A program made the position numbers and the translations under genes. Positions 55,401 through 62,554 of a stretch of 64,000 nucleotides of DNA are shown here, piece after piece. The stretch is from Zhongshania aliphaticivorans. GTDB lineage: Bacteria > Pseudomonadota > Gammaproteobacteria > Pseudomonadales > Spongiibacteraceae. Numbering within the stretch: position 1 is the stretch's first letter; each line of letters opens with the position of its first letter. The stretch is from NCBI RefSeq assembly GCF_902705875.1, contig NZ_CACSIK010000002.1:231121-295120 (forward strand), given 5' to 3'. Below the pieces are notes generated by a model that saw only the letters and a program-made list of their open reading frames with translations, did not search any database and had not been told where the DNA came from.

Positions 55401-55505
55401 CAGCTTATTTCTGGTCCTAATAATTTCAGAAAGTTCTCAGCACGGACTTTACGGTATGTATTTCATATGATCGCGATAATGCAGTTTGATGAGTCTTTTT
55501 TCTAA
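52440..55505 (+). CDS. Large site-specific tyrosine recombinase
   Basis: A 1021-residue protein with a complete recombinase core in its middle: Arg530 (YRLGLRISEICK), Lys in SLRKIP, His637-x-x-Arg640 (FHSFRHTALS), His696 (CFAGHNSPS) and the nucleophile Tyr706 (TFQCYFHF). About 300 residues after the core are unusual and contain two helix-turn-helix-like stretches (LVSFAGLSRNTITRKMKK, and SHKYGLGEEQLSRWIGNGRL). The N-terminal 400 residues have no recognised domain. The GTG start follows a GAGGAA box. It is the likely integrase of the island. Confidence 0.85.
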   Translation: MSKISGREIRSDNRQKRKAGINQKADELILSTLKSLLSCPVNELRYKDELGELFVLIDQKFSLMAHRSQARNHVIRHVEAGNRDGRWSLPLPNPTIKLRRHVQSRTLIRHRYSAEAVKISSALLSAARNPVLFSNLNSEERLHLVLLSAIFFGGLNNSNAVRGLSRFLRAGGRSEKLLIDGQVQHFVCFTMTSDSIANAYVDGKPELWHRWYCDPVSMCMMSGFDKCAKERPVGPGVGNILRNINKLLKKLDVPAWSITSLDEMVMSGAAVSEQIDNVDMSVALVGVACGKTLTTSIPPEAWLVAMQAQYFVKDTYNIGCSTLKIGRERKRQEFISRKNISNELYLLSSVVKLTGKNLKKRTAAQALKGLMALDVNEWSVAGEALRDWYVHHLTERSNSLSTVSRYHSEIAKYWFDGSANNDYSDFDSNDWEDFYESILENFTKPLNRSYRAGRLQDLHDFGAKHFGFSPAIVDAAGSGNKPAKYVHASYISHELYLSVRKALQRTVNLNRDEKLNIELMVVLAYRLGLRISEICKLRLCDVDVSEECWIFVRENIYGDNKSSSSLRKIPARVLMSGSEWNMFKAYLEKRRLYSESSKELLFHPGLDKYSPWDKRFVSDVVGAILKDISGLSDLVFHSFRHTALSNLQLVIEREWEVAAGFMCIQPDQLKAIYAAIVGSDNENLRRYWALACFAGHNSPSITFQCYFHFSDLLIGLKLSKANHSLTKDQLVSFAGLSRNTITRKMKKFSEDINKISSDIAMPVSNVGSNLVNNEIQPTLNERAKYYSLSTAAISHDMVYKILEEYQNGVSEAVLSHKYGLGEEQLSRWIGNGRLLADIKTRKGKPRLISKERASTPRSNAAILPSRLTSKSEMEDAKYVIELLRKEFVSDKKSYLALIDFYLRHVNTSNSGINITKPRALLRFVRRLDTANIIPLSRWAVTINCPALAELTDGWDEVQRLPVKSISINPIAATLTTSYLRLTHPDEDQLISGPNNFRKFSARTLRYVFHMIAIMQFDESFF

Positions 55506-55683
55506 ATGATCCATGCTAGTGAATGCCATGCTAGGTGCGGCCATTGAGACCGTGGCGGAGGGCACTAAGAAGGGGGCAGTTTTAAGTGAAAATCAACAAA
55601 CCAACCCCAAATGAGGTTGGTCTTATGGCTTTCAAACTGCGGGGCAGCAGTGCCATTAAGATAGCTTTTATCAGGAGTCCATT
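55506..55683. other. Gap after the recombinase with a weak hairpin and a tiny frame
   Basis: A hairpin at 55600-55621 (ACCAACC and GGTTGGT around CCAAATGA) may terminate the recombinase operon, but no T-run follows. A 33-codon frame (55513-55614, MLVNAMLGAAIETVAEGTKK...) is protein-like in composition and ends inside the hairpin, yet it has no ribosome-binding site, so it is not called. Confidence 0.4.
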
Positions 55684-55812
55684 CTACTTTTTTGTGGATT
55701 TGCTAGGTTTTAATTCCGGAGTGTTTCCTGGTGTGGTCTTGTTGTCACGTCGACGTTGATCAGGTTTCCCTGTTGATTTGGCCTTTGGCTTAGGGCCTGG
55801 TTTAAGAGCCAT
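55684..55812 (-). CDS. 42-residue basic peptide next to the recombinase module
   Basis: A short frame, MALKPGPKPKAKSTGKPDQR at the start, with 17 Lys/Arg residues among 42. The GAAAGGAAAACC box gives a good ribosome-binding site about nine bases ahead of the ATG. Low-complexity, probably unfolded and nucleic-acid-binding. It is convergent with the recombinase operon and could be an accessory of the element. Too small for a family call. Confidence 0.5.
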   Translation of the reverse strand: MALKPGPKPKAKSTGKPDQRRRDNKTTPGNTPELKPSKSTKK

Positions 55813-56053
55813 AATGGTTTTCCTTTCGTGTTTAATGGTAAGTCGCACATGCATCAATATGTTGCATTGGTGTATCTGCTCAATAGATAAGGATAGCGTG
55901 GTATTTAAATACGTCTAGCTATCAGGTGCTAGTTCTCGACGATTTCTTTAAAAGTTACTGCTAATAAGAGTTTGGTGTCGCGGCATAACAAGCAAAGCAA
56001 CGAACGAGATGCTGCTTTGGGCGTTGAATCCGGAGAGCAGATTCCAAACTTCG
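55813..56053. other. Non-coding flank left of the IS21 element
   Basis: Nothing recognisable. Rejoining this flank across the insertion (at TCAGTT) gives short open frames in several directions but none with a start codon and ribosome-binding site, so I cannot say which gene, if any, was interrupted. Confidence 0.45.
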
Positions 56054-56059
56054 TCAGTT

Positions 56060-56085
56060 TGTTCGGCGACAATTAGGATGACCGG
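56060..56085. repeat. IS21 left terminal inverted repeat
   Basis: The left end starts TGTTCGGCGACAATTAGGAT and is preceded by the duplicated target TCAGTT. A second imperfect copy of the unit ending CTTGGCCGG lies just inside, before istA. Confidence 0.85.
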
Positions 56086-56152
56086 TTGACGACAACTATC
56101 TTGGCCGGTTGGGTGTAACGTTCGGTACTTTGATTTTCCCTTGGAGAACAGC

Positions 56153-57667
56153 GTGCCGGGATTACATATCACCCAACGACAAGAGGAGCTGTATATGCAG
56201 CATCGACAACGTGGTATCACCCAAGAAACCGCAGCCGCGAAGACAAATATTTCTGTTCGTTCAGGCCGTAGAATCGAGAAAGACCCAATCCACCATCCAC
56301 CTGGGCGCCATTGGCGCACCCGCGAAGATCCGCTGGAGGCGGTCTGGGAGCGTGAGCTTGTGGCGTTACTCGAACGCGAGCCGAGCCTTACTGGACTGAC
56401 GCTGTTGGAGTATTTGCAAGAGCACTACCCCGAGCACTACGATCAACGTGTATTGAGAACGTTGCAGCGACGGGTAAAGCAATGGCGTGCGCTGTCCGGC
56501 CCCGACAAAGAGGTGATGTTTCGCCAGCAAGCGGTGATAGGGCAGCAAGGGTTTTCCGATTTCACCCACCCCGATGACGCGGTTACCCTTGCGGGTCAGG
56601 CCTTTCCCCACTTGCTCTATCAGTTTCGTCTTGCTTATAGCGGCTGGCGCTCAGTCACAATTGTACAAGGCGGCGAAAGCTACGCAGCGTTAGCCTGTGG
56701 TTTACAGCGCGCACTGCAACAAGCAGGCGGCAGCCCGGTTGAGCATCGCACCGACAGCCTCAGTGCAGCACGCAACAATACCCAGAATATATGGACAGAT
56801 GCATACCGCGATTTGTGTGATCATTATCGTATGCAGCCCACCCGCAATAACCCTGGCCAGTCGCATGAAAACGGTGTTGTAGAATGCGCCAACGGTTCGT
56901 TGAAACATCGCTTGTCACAACAGTTTAAGCTGCGTGGCAGTCACGATTTCGAGTGCATTGCGGCGTACCAATACTGGATCGACAAAACTGTAGCCAAGCT
57001 CAATCAGCGGGTTCGTTCGCGGTTTGCCGATGAACAAGCTGCACTGAGTCCACTGCCAGATCAACCTTCTGTTGACTATCAAGTTTTGTCAGTTCGGGTC
57101 ACTCGCTCTGCTACGATTGAGGTTCGGCGGGTGGTTTACTCAGTACCCTCACGACTCGTCGGCGAGCGTCTGCAACTACGCTTGCATCACGACAAGCTCA
57201 TGCTCTATGTCGGACAAACCTACGCGCTCACTTTGCCGCGTGTTTATCCAAAACCGGGCGAGCAGCGTGCACGCCGCATTGATTACAAACATGTGATTCG
57301 GGCTTTAGCATCCAAGCCTCAAGCCTTCCGCTACTCAAGCTTACGAGACGATTTGCTGCCTAACGAGGCATACCGGCAGTTGTGGCGATGTGCGGATCAA
57401 CACTTGGAAAAACGCGAAGCGTGTAAATGGATGGTAACCGTTTTGCGCCTAGCCTTTGAATACGATTGTGAAACTGATTTGGGTGAGGGTTTACTGGCCG
57501 GCGCCTTGCTTGGCGAGTTCCCATCAATCCTCGCGATTCAAGACCGGTTCCTGAGTCACCAGACACGAGAGACTGAGACGAGGCAACCGGTACAGCATTC
57601 ACTGAAGGCATACGATGAGCTGCTGTGGGCCAACCCCCGCAATACGTTTGAGGCGGTGTACTCATGA
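56153..57667 (+). CDS. istA: IS21 family transposase IstA
   Basis: A 504-residue transposase. The N-terminal helix-turn-helix (VPGLHITQRQEELYM, then GITQETAAAKTNISVRSGRR) is followed by an RNase H-like DDE core: Asp in QQGFSDFTHPD, Asp in EHRTDSLSAA and Glu in SHENGVVECANGS. A C-terminal beta-barrel-like Mu-type domain lies around VPSRLVGERLQLRLH. GTG at 56153, seven bases after TTGGAG, gives the family N-terminus; the frame can be extended four codons upstream to TTG 56141. It is required with IstB for transposition. Confidence 0.96.
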   Translation: MPGLHITQRQEELYMQHRQRGITQETAAAKTNISVRSGRRIEKDPIHHPPGRHWRTREDPLEAVWERELVALLEREPSLTGLTLLEYLQEHYPEHYDQRVLRTLQRRVKQWRALSGPDKEVMFRQQAVIGQQGFSDFTHPDDAVTLAGQAFPHLLYQFRLAYSGWRSVTIVQGGESYAALACGLQRALQQAGGSPVEHRTDSLSAARNNTQNIWTDAYRDLCDHYRMQPTRNNPGQSHENGVVECANGSLKHRLSQQFKLRGSHDFECIAAYQYWIDKTVAKLNQRVRSRFADEQAALSPLPDQPSVDYQVLSVRVTRSATIEVRRVVYSVPSRLVGERLQLRLHHDKLMLYVGQTYALTLPRVYPKPGEQRARRIDYKHVIRALASKPQAFRYSSLRDDLLPNEAYRQLWRCADQHLEKREACKWMVTVLRLAFEYDCETDLGEGLLAGALLGEFPSILAIQDRFLSHQTRETETRQPVQHSLKAYDELLWANPRNTFEAVYS

Positions 57668-58431
57668 GTGACGCCGTACTGTTATTGCTTAAAGAATTGC
57701 GCCTACCGGGCTTCGCCCGGCATTACAAAACGCTGTGGCAAACGGCAGCGGATAGCGGCTGGTCTCACGCTGATTACCTGCTCGCGCTGTGCGAATATGA
57801 AATGGCGGATCGGCTCCAACGCCGTATACAAAAGTGGCGTCGAGAATCGCAGTTAACGACGACAAAAACGTTTGCCACGCTCGATAGAAAACCGTTTAGC
57901 GGTCAAAATCAGCGCAGCATCGCTAAGCTTGAGCAAGACGTAGAGTGGGCGCGCCGCAGTGACAACGTACTTTTGATTGGCCCGAGCGGCACAGGTAAAA
58001 CACACCTTGCCAGCGCCTTGGGGCACGCACTAATCGAACAGGGCATTCGCTGTAAATGCTTCCCAGCAATCGCCCTGGTGCAGCATCTCCAGCAAGCCAA
58101 GCGCGATCTTGACCTCATGACCGCGATGACGCGACTGGATAAATACGCGGTCATTATCCTTGACGATATTGGCTACGTGAAAAAGACGGATGCAGAAACA
58201 AATGTGCTGTTTGAATTTATCGCGCACCGATACGAAAGCGGTACGTTAATTGTGACAGCCAACCAACCCTTTAGCGCTTGGGACAGCATATTCACAGACG
58301 GAATGATGACCGTTGCCGCCATTGACCGCCTGATTCATCATGCGACCATCATTGAACTTGAGGGCGAAAGTTATCGTAAGCAACAATATGTTGAAAAGGC
58401 TAAATCAGCAGTGAAAAGAGAAACCACCTAA
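57664..58431 (+). CDS. istB: IS21 helper ATPase IstB
   Basis: A 255-residue AAA+ ATPase. Walker A is LLIGPSGTGKTHLASALGHA, Walker B VIILDDIGYV, with sensor residue in LIVTANQPFSAW and arginine-finger region RLIHHATII. IstB selects target DNA and stimulates IstA. Its ATG overlaps the istA stop codon by four bases. Confidence 0.97.
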   Translation: MSDAVLLLLKELRLPGFARHYKTLWQTAADSGWSHADYLLALCEYEMADRLQRRIQKWRRESQLTTTKTFATLDRKPFSGQNQRSIAKLEQDVEWARRSDNVLLIGPSGTGKTHLASALGHALIEQGIRCKCFPAIALVQHLQQAKRDLDLMTAMTRLDKYAVIILDDIGYVKKTDAETNVLFEFIAHRYESGTLIVTANQPFSAWDSIFTDGMMTVAAIDRLIHHATIIELEGESYRKQQYVEKAKSAVKRETT

Positions 58432-58454
58432 CCGGCCATCATAGTTGTCGCCGA

Positions 58455-58480
58455 CCGGCCAAGATAGTTGACGCCAGACA
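58455..58480. repeat. IS21 right terminal inverted repeat
   Basis: Read on the minus strand it begins TGTCTGGCGTCAACTATCTT, pairing with the left end. It is followed on the plus strand by the duplicated target TCAGTT. Confidence 0.85.
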
Positions 58481-58486
58481 TCAGTT

Positions 58487-58748
58487 TATGGCCAGTCCAG
58501 GAAATGGCCGATTAGATGCGCGGGGATTGACGGTGGCAGTAAGAAGGTTGCTACATACATAGTCAATCCTGTGTGTACCTAGATTCAGGGGGCGGCATTT
58601 CCGTTTTCGTGGGGTGGTATTCTATCAACATTGTGAGCCTATCCGTCTATAGAATGGTATAGCAGTGGAATATCGCTATGATTAAGGATTGGAAGATCAC
58701 AAAAATATAGCAATAACGATATTTACAGGTAAATTTAGCTGCTATGTG
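58487..58748. other. Gap between the IS21 element and the AbiE promoter
   Basis: 262 bases without a supported gene. It continues the flank broken by the IS; two short open frames cross the IS junction but neither has a start signal. Nothing else is recognised before the repeats at 58749. Confidence 0.5.
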
Positions 58749-58811
58749 AATGTCGTATGTTTGTAGTGTATAATTGTCGTATATTTGTATAAGATAATTG
58801 TCGTATCTTTG
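58749..58811 (+). promoter_or_regulatory. Three 24-bp-spaced direct repeats at the AbiE promoter
   Basis: The word TGTCGTATNTTTG occurs at 58751, 58775 and 58799, exactly 24 bases apart, with the spacer also partly repeated (GTATAAT / AGATAAT). A perfect -10 box TATAAT (58769-58774) lies between copies one and two. AbiEi antitoxins are known to repress their own promoter by binding repeats there; these copies are the natural operators. The third copy ends 11 bases before the start codon, with GGAGG between. Confidence 0.8.
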
Positions 58812-58822
58812 CGGAGGTTGCC

Positions 58823-59236
58823 ATGCGCGTCAAAACGTTGAAAAGTAGAGTCAGGCTCCGTATTAACAAGAGCAAGGGGGCGGTATTTACTCCTGGGGAT
58901 TTCTTTGACCTCTCGGGTCGTGATCAGGTGGGTCGCGCCTTGCGTGAGCTGGTGGCCGAGGACACGATAATTCGGTTTGGACAGGGTCTCTACGCTAAGG
59001 CTAAGCGGTCGTCAGTGACCGGCACCATTATTCCTATCAAACCGCTCCCCGATTTGGCGCGAGAGGCCCTTGAGGAAAAGTTAAAGGTGAAGTTGATGCC
59101 AAATGCCGATGTGGAGCGCTACAACAGCAGTGAATCAACACAAGTGCCCACCGGCCGTGTTATCACCGTGAAAGGCCGCGTTAATCGCAAGATGTCCTTT
59201 AATGGCAAATCGATAAAGCTTCGGAATGTATCCTGA
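58823..59236 (+). CDS. AbiEi-type antitoxin/transcriptional regulator (DUF6088 type)
   Basis: A 137-residue protein with an N-terminal winged helix (SKGAVFTPGDFFDLSGRDQV; ALRELVAEDTIIRFGQGLYA), the form of the DUF6088/AbiEi_4 antitoxins. In AbiE systems it represses its own operon and neutralises the AbiEii nucleotidyltransferase. It is preceded by GGAGG and by the 24-bp repeats. Its stop overlaps the start of the toxin gene. Reading is intact. Confidence 0.85.
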   Translation: MRVKTLKSRVRLRINKSKGAVFTPGDFFDLSGRDQVGRALRELVAEDTIIRFGQGLYAKAKRSSVTGTIIPIKPLPDLAREALEEKLKVKLMPNADVERYNSSESTQVPTGRVITVKGRVNRKMSFNGKSIKLRNVS

Positions 59237-60146
59237 TCCCCTAGTCATTGCAGAGATTGCGTCGGAACTGGTTATAGATCCGGCGTTTATCGAAAAGGAC
59301 TGGTATGCAGTCCAAGTCCTGCGTGCGGTCGCTGCCCACGAGAGTGATGAGATGGTAACGATCTTCTCGGGCGGCACGTCGCTCTCGAAGGGCCACTAGT
59401 TAATTGAGCGCTTTTCTGAAGATCTGGATTTTCGGTGCAAGTACAAGAACGAGGGTACGCAAGCGCACCACAAAAAAGTGAGACGCCGGTACCGAGAATC
59501 GATGCTGGCGACACTGAGTGGTGTTGAGCATATAGATTTAGATCCTGAGTCCGTAGGTAAGGGGAGCGAGCATTTTAAGGTCCCGCTGCTCTACCCAAAG
59601 AATTTTGAGATTTCTTCTGCGCTTAGGACGGATTTGTTGGTGGAGTTTAGCTTCACACAGCCTCATGAAGCGCCGGTACTAAAGCCCATTCAGTCGATTA
59701 TCGCTAAGTACACTGATGGCGAGCCTGAAGTGGAGATCCTTTGCCTGCCTCCGATAGAGATCGCTGGTGACAAAATCAATGCGCTGATGTGGAGGACACT
59801 AAATCTCGTGCGTGGTGATGAGAACTACGATCCGGCCACCATGCGCCACCTGCATGATTTAGCGGCATTGCATGGGGAGATCATGGCAAACCCCGCGCTG
59901 TTTGTTAGTCTTGCGCGCAGAGCCTTTGCCGCCGATCAGCTACGTGGGCCGCGGATGCTAGAAGACCCGCTCTATGAATCATTGGTGCGCGCACATAGAC
60001 AGATAGGCAACAAAAAATCGAGTAGCGCCGAGTACCGTACATTTGTCGACGCCATGTCTTATGCTGACGATGACAATACGATTCCGTTTGAGCTGGCGCT
60101 GGACAGCTTTGAGCGTCTCGTGGCGCTATTCGCGCCCGAAAGTTAA
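59226..60146 (+). pseudogene. AbiEii-type nucleotidyltransferase toxin with in-frame TAG
   Basis: The frame from ATG 59226 encodes the AbiEii motif IFSGGTSLSKGH (residues 47-57) and, after one TAG at 59397-59399 (codon 58), continues without another stop as LIERFSEDLDFR, PPIEIAGDKINALMWR and RHLHDLAALHGE, all conserved in AbiEii/DUF1814 enzymes, to 60146 (307 codons). AbiEii proteins add nucleotides to tRNA or other acceptors and stop growth after phage infection. As read, only 57 residues would be made. The frame is otherwise undamaged, so the stop is recent, or a sequencing error, or read through. Confidence 0.88.
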
Positions 60147-60170
60147 CTCACGTCAGCCGCTGGCTAAACT

Positions 60171-60371
60171 TTGATTCACTCCCATTTGGACCTGCATGTG
60201 ACTACCCACCCTGAACCGCCCGTTGCTCTCGTCAAAACATGGATTACGCTATTCACCTCGGACCAAGACCAAGAGGTTAAAGACCGCGCGTCTGAAATGC
60301 TGCTAAAAGCCTTTGGCGACATGAAGGCGGTTGCTGCCTTTGTCGAAAAGCACAAAATTCAACTGCGCTAG
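60171..60371 (+). CDS. Small hypothetical protein
   Basis: A frame of up to 66 residues beginning with TTG; GTG at 60198 is also a possible start. The C-terminal half MLLKAFGDMKAVAAFVEKHK is helical and well formed. It is 24 bases after the toxin pseudogene and may belong to the same transcript. No family or function recognised. Confidence 0.4.
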   Translation: MIHSHLDLHVTTHPEPPVALVKTWITLFTSDQDQEVKDRASEMLLKAFGDMKAVAAFVEKHKIQLR

Positions 60372-60441
60372 GTGCAATCCGCATTACAAGACCTTCTCTG
60401 ATCTTTGTTTCAGATGCATTATATTTAGGCGGTTCGTTGGA

Positions 60442-61365
60442 TTACGCTACTAATCTCCCTGCTACGTCGCCTAGCCGAATCTCAACTGTACATCCCGCAT
60501 TAAACGTTAAAAAGTCACTCTCAATTCCGTCTGAAAATATGACCCCATTCTCCGGCATAAATGACTCTATCCGCAGTGGGCTTAGTTCATTGACCTGGCC
60601 ACGTGTTAGCGTGGTCCCAGTTTGCTTGCTAGGGAAGGGCTCTCTTACCGTGAATATCAGCATCTTGGCATCCCATGCAAATCCGCTGCCGACATGTGGG
60701 TCCGTCATTGTGCCAGTAATACCCTGCGCCATGGCGAGTAGGCTTTGGTACCAGCCGGTGGAGCCTAAGCCAGTAGATATGATGATGCCTGATGAACTCT
60801 GTACTTCGCTGCGCTCTCCCCAGTGGAGTGCATAGCGGGCAGAGGTATGGCTTTTAGGGCCAATAAATAAATCGTTGACGGCCAGCATGGTTTGGCCGTC
60901 GTTGGTGCTCGCCCTGGCGAGGGTGATCTCCTTGTGGCTTCGCTTTCTGCGAAGCACTTCGTCGATAACTAGCGGTAGATCTGCGGGTAAAAAGGGCAGC
61001 AAAACACCATCCCAACGTTGTGGGTCAGGATTGATCGCGATCACAGGATTTCCATTCAGGTACTTCAACGTATTGGCGACTAAGCCGTCTTGGCCAATGA
61101 CAACTACCGTATCATCAGTATTAAACCTGTAGCTCGGCAGCATTGCGCGTTCAAGCACCTGAACTCGACCGCGCGCTTCTAGAGTACGACGGGCTTGTTC
61201 CAAAATGTGCCGGTAGTCTTGGTCTTCTTGCTGATAGTCCGCAAAGTCGGCCCCCGATTGTTCAAGGTAGAAGCGGGCTTGTTGGACGGTGTTAAACCGT
61301 TCGACAAGTTCTGCCAGCCGCGTTTTACGATGGATGAGGATAATCCGTGTGCTTTGTTCCATCAT
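60442..61365 (-). CDS. Divergent NAD kinase-like protein
   Basis: A 307-residue protein. The central GxDG loop reads VVVIGQDGLVANTLKYL, with Gln where NAD kinases have Gly; AVNDLFIGPKSHTSARY corresponds to the conserved NE/D-x-x-x block and IISTGLGSTGWYQSLLAM to the TPTGSTAY loop. The overall order agrees with NAD kinases, which phosphorylate NAD to NADP; the changes may alter donor or acceptor use. The ATG follows AAAGGAGCGGCA. It is ten bases downstream of the SPFH gene and so probably co-expressed. Confidence 0.75.
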   Translation of the reverse strand: MMEQSTRIILIHRKTRLAELVERFNTVQQARFYLEQSGADFADYQQEDQDYRHILEQARRTLEARGRVQVLERAMLPSYRFNTDDTVVVIGQDGLVANTLKYLNGNPVIAINPDPQRWDGVLLPFLPADLPLVIDEVLRRKRSHKEITLARASTNDGQTMLAVNDLFIGPKSHTSARYALHWGERSEVQSSSGIIISTGLGSTGWYQSLLAMAQGITGTMTDPHVGSGFAWDAKMLIFTVREPFPSKQTGTTLTRGQVNELSPLRIESFMPENGVIFSDGIESDFLTFNAGCTVEIRLGDVAGRLVA

Positions 61366-61375
61366 TGCCGCTCCT

Positions 61376-62395
61376 TTACCCGTTATAGTCTTTGAGTAAG
61401 CTGTTTAGGGTATCTGGGCCGATATGCAGGCTGCCAATCTTGTTTGCATTGACGGCGAAGTTGTCCATGGCTACAGCAAACAGTTGCTGGGGATCCATAC
61501 TGGCCATGGCCATCGCTTTGACGTACTCAACAGGTACCGAGCTGGCGGCTTTGGCCCGAATCTCAATGGCGTATGCCTCTGCATCGGCTTCAATTTTCTT
61601 GTTGGTTTGCGCCAGCTCTACTAGTGCCTTACGAGTCTCTTCTGCGCTGATATCCGCAGCCATCTGCTCCGCACGTGATTCGGCGCGCTTGCGGGTCAGA
61701 GTACGCTGATTATCTAACTCTGCCTCGGCGATTTCCTGCTGCTTATTGTTAATCGTCATTTCCGTTTGCAGCTCGGCTTCTTTGATAGTCCGCTCTTGCT
61801 CAACGGCTGATTTTCGGCGGTCGTAAATAGCGTCGTCAGCATCTTTAAGAATAGATTCGCGGGCTTCAGCCTCAAGTGCCTTGGCTGTTTCTGGTGTGGG
61901 GGTGAGTGCGACCAGCATGGCGTCTATCACGGTAATCCCCAGTTGCTGCAAAGGTGTGCTGCTTATAAGTGCGGTCTTAAGGCGTGTATCTAACTCCTTG
62001 AGACGCGTTAAGGCTTGACGCAGTGTGGTGGTTTGAATCTCTTCTTGTATCACCCCTTGCGCCACACGAACTACTCGATCACCTAAGGTGGTCGGATCCT
62101 CAGAGATGTATTCCTTGCCGTTTTCGTTCAAGGTGAAGTTCAACATGTCGGCCAGCTTCTGTGGATCGGCTGCTCTGTAGCTGAGTTGGCCCTGCACGCG
62201 CAGATGTTGGTAGTCGGCTGTTTGCAAGTTGAAGATGAAGGGTACGTCCTTCGCGCTCATTGGTATTGCGGTAAGCGACGTCTTGGGCGCGTAGTAGAAA
62301 AAGCTTAAGCCTTTCCCTTGGCGTTTGATTTGTCCACTGCTCGTTTGAATAACATGAACAGTGGGGTCTGCTTTGAAGTATTGAAAACCTAGCAT
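61376..62395 (-). CDS. SPFH/band-7 domain protein without membrane anchor
   Basis: A 339-residue protein. Residues about 10-170 form the SPFH domain (DVPFIFNLQTADYQHLRVQG; DRVVRVAQGVIQEEIQ), followed by a long helical, Glu/Arg-rich part (EQERTIKEAELQTEMTINN) and a short C-terminus. The ATG at 62395 is preceded by AAAGGAGCG, six to seven bases away. No transmembrane segment precedes the domain, which differs from flotillin/stomatin anchors. It is the first gene of the operon with the NAD kinase-like protein and has the large palindrome just upstream. Confidence 0.85.
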   Translation of the reverse strand: MLGFQYFKADPTVHVIQTSSGQIKRQGKGLSFFYYAPKTSLTAIPMSAKDVPFIFNLQTADYQHLRVQGQLSYRAADPQKLADMLNFTLNENGKEYISEDPTTLGDRVVRVAQGVIQEEIQTTTLRQALTRLKELDTRLKTALISSTPLQQLGITVIDAMLVALTPTPETAKALEAEARESILKDADDAIYDRRKSAVEQERTIKEAELQTEMTINNKQQEIAEAELDNQRTLTRKRAESRAEQMAADISAEETRKALVELAQTNKKIEADAEAYAIEIRAKAASSVPVEYVKAMAMASMDPQQLFAVAMDNFAVNANKIGSLHIGPDTLNSLLKDYNG

Positions 62396-62410
62396 GGTGG
62401 CGCTCCTTTT

Positions 62411-62455
62411 GTGGCTATAAGACACTATTTGGCTTAAATAGTGTCTTATCGCCAC
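62411..62455. promoter_or_regulatory. 45-bp near-perfect palindrome, likely operator
   Basis: The 20-base arms GTGGCTATAAGACACTATTT and (complement) GTGGCGATAAGACACTATTT differ at one position and flank GGCTT. The inner 14 bases match perfectly. It lies between two divergent genes, 16 bases from the SPFH start and about 100 from the NrtR-like start. Paired half-sites AAGACAC/GTGTCTT suit a dimeric regulator, and the NrtR-type protein encoded beside it is the obvious candidate. Confidence 0.75.
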
Positions 62456-62554
62456 TTATGCGTCAAGTGTTTTTAGTGGCTTTTGGACGATTAATTGTTA
62501 GAATTTAGCTAAGCGATTGAAGCTAATGCAAAAACGTTCGAGCTGAGGTGTGTC

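Larger units (their letters stand above)
56060..58480 (+). mobile_element. Complete IS21-family insertion sequence with 6-bp target duplication
   Basis: The element is 2421 bases. Its ends are TGTTCGGCGACAATTAGGAT... and, read from the other side, TGTCTGGCGTCAACTATCTT..., which match at 18 of the first 26 positions. A second repeat block, with GACAACTATCTTGGCCGG-type sequence, lies inside each end, as usual for IS21. Both flanks carry the duplication TCAGTT (56054-56059 and 58481-58486). It encodes intact IstA and IstB, overlapping by four bases. It is therefore likely to be functional and recently inserted. Confidence 0.95.

Noticed and set aside
55513..55614. 33-codon frame after the large recombinase
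   Set aside because: The composition is protein-like, but there is no ribosome-binding site and its end falls inside a hairpin.
55948..56319. Minus-strand open frame across the left end of the IS21 element
   Set aside because: It runs over the inserted terminal repeat and istA antisense; it arises only because of the insertion.
58749..58811. Possible CRISPR-like array
   Set aside because: Three short direct repeats with 11-base gaps are an operator array; spacers are too short and there are no cas genes.
59135..59514. Minus-strand frames over the AbiE genes
   Set aside because: Antisense to conserved AbiEi and AbiEii motifs, which are clearly on the plus strand.
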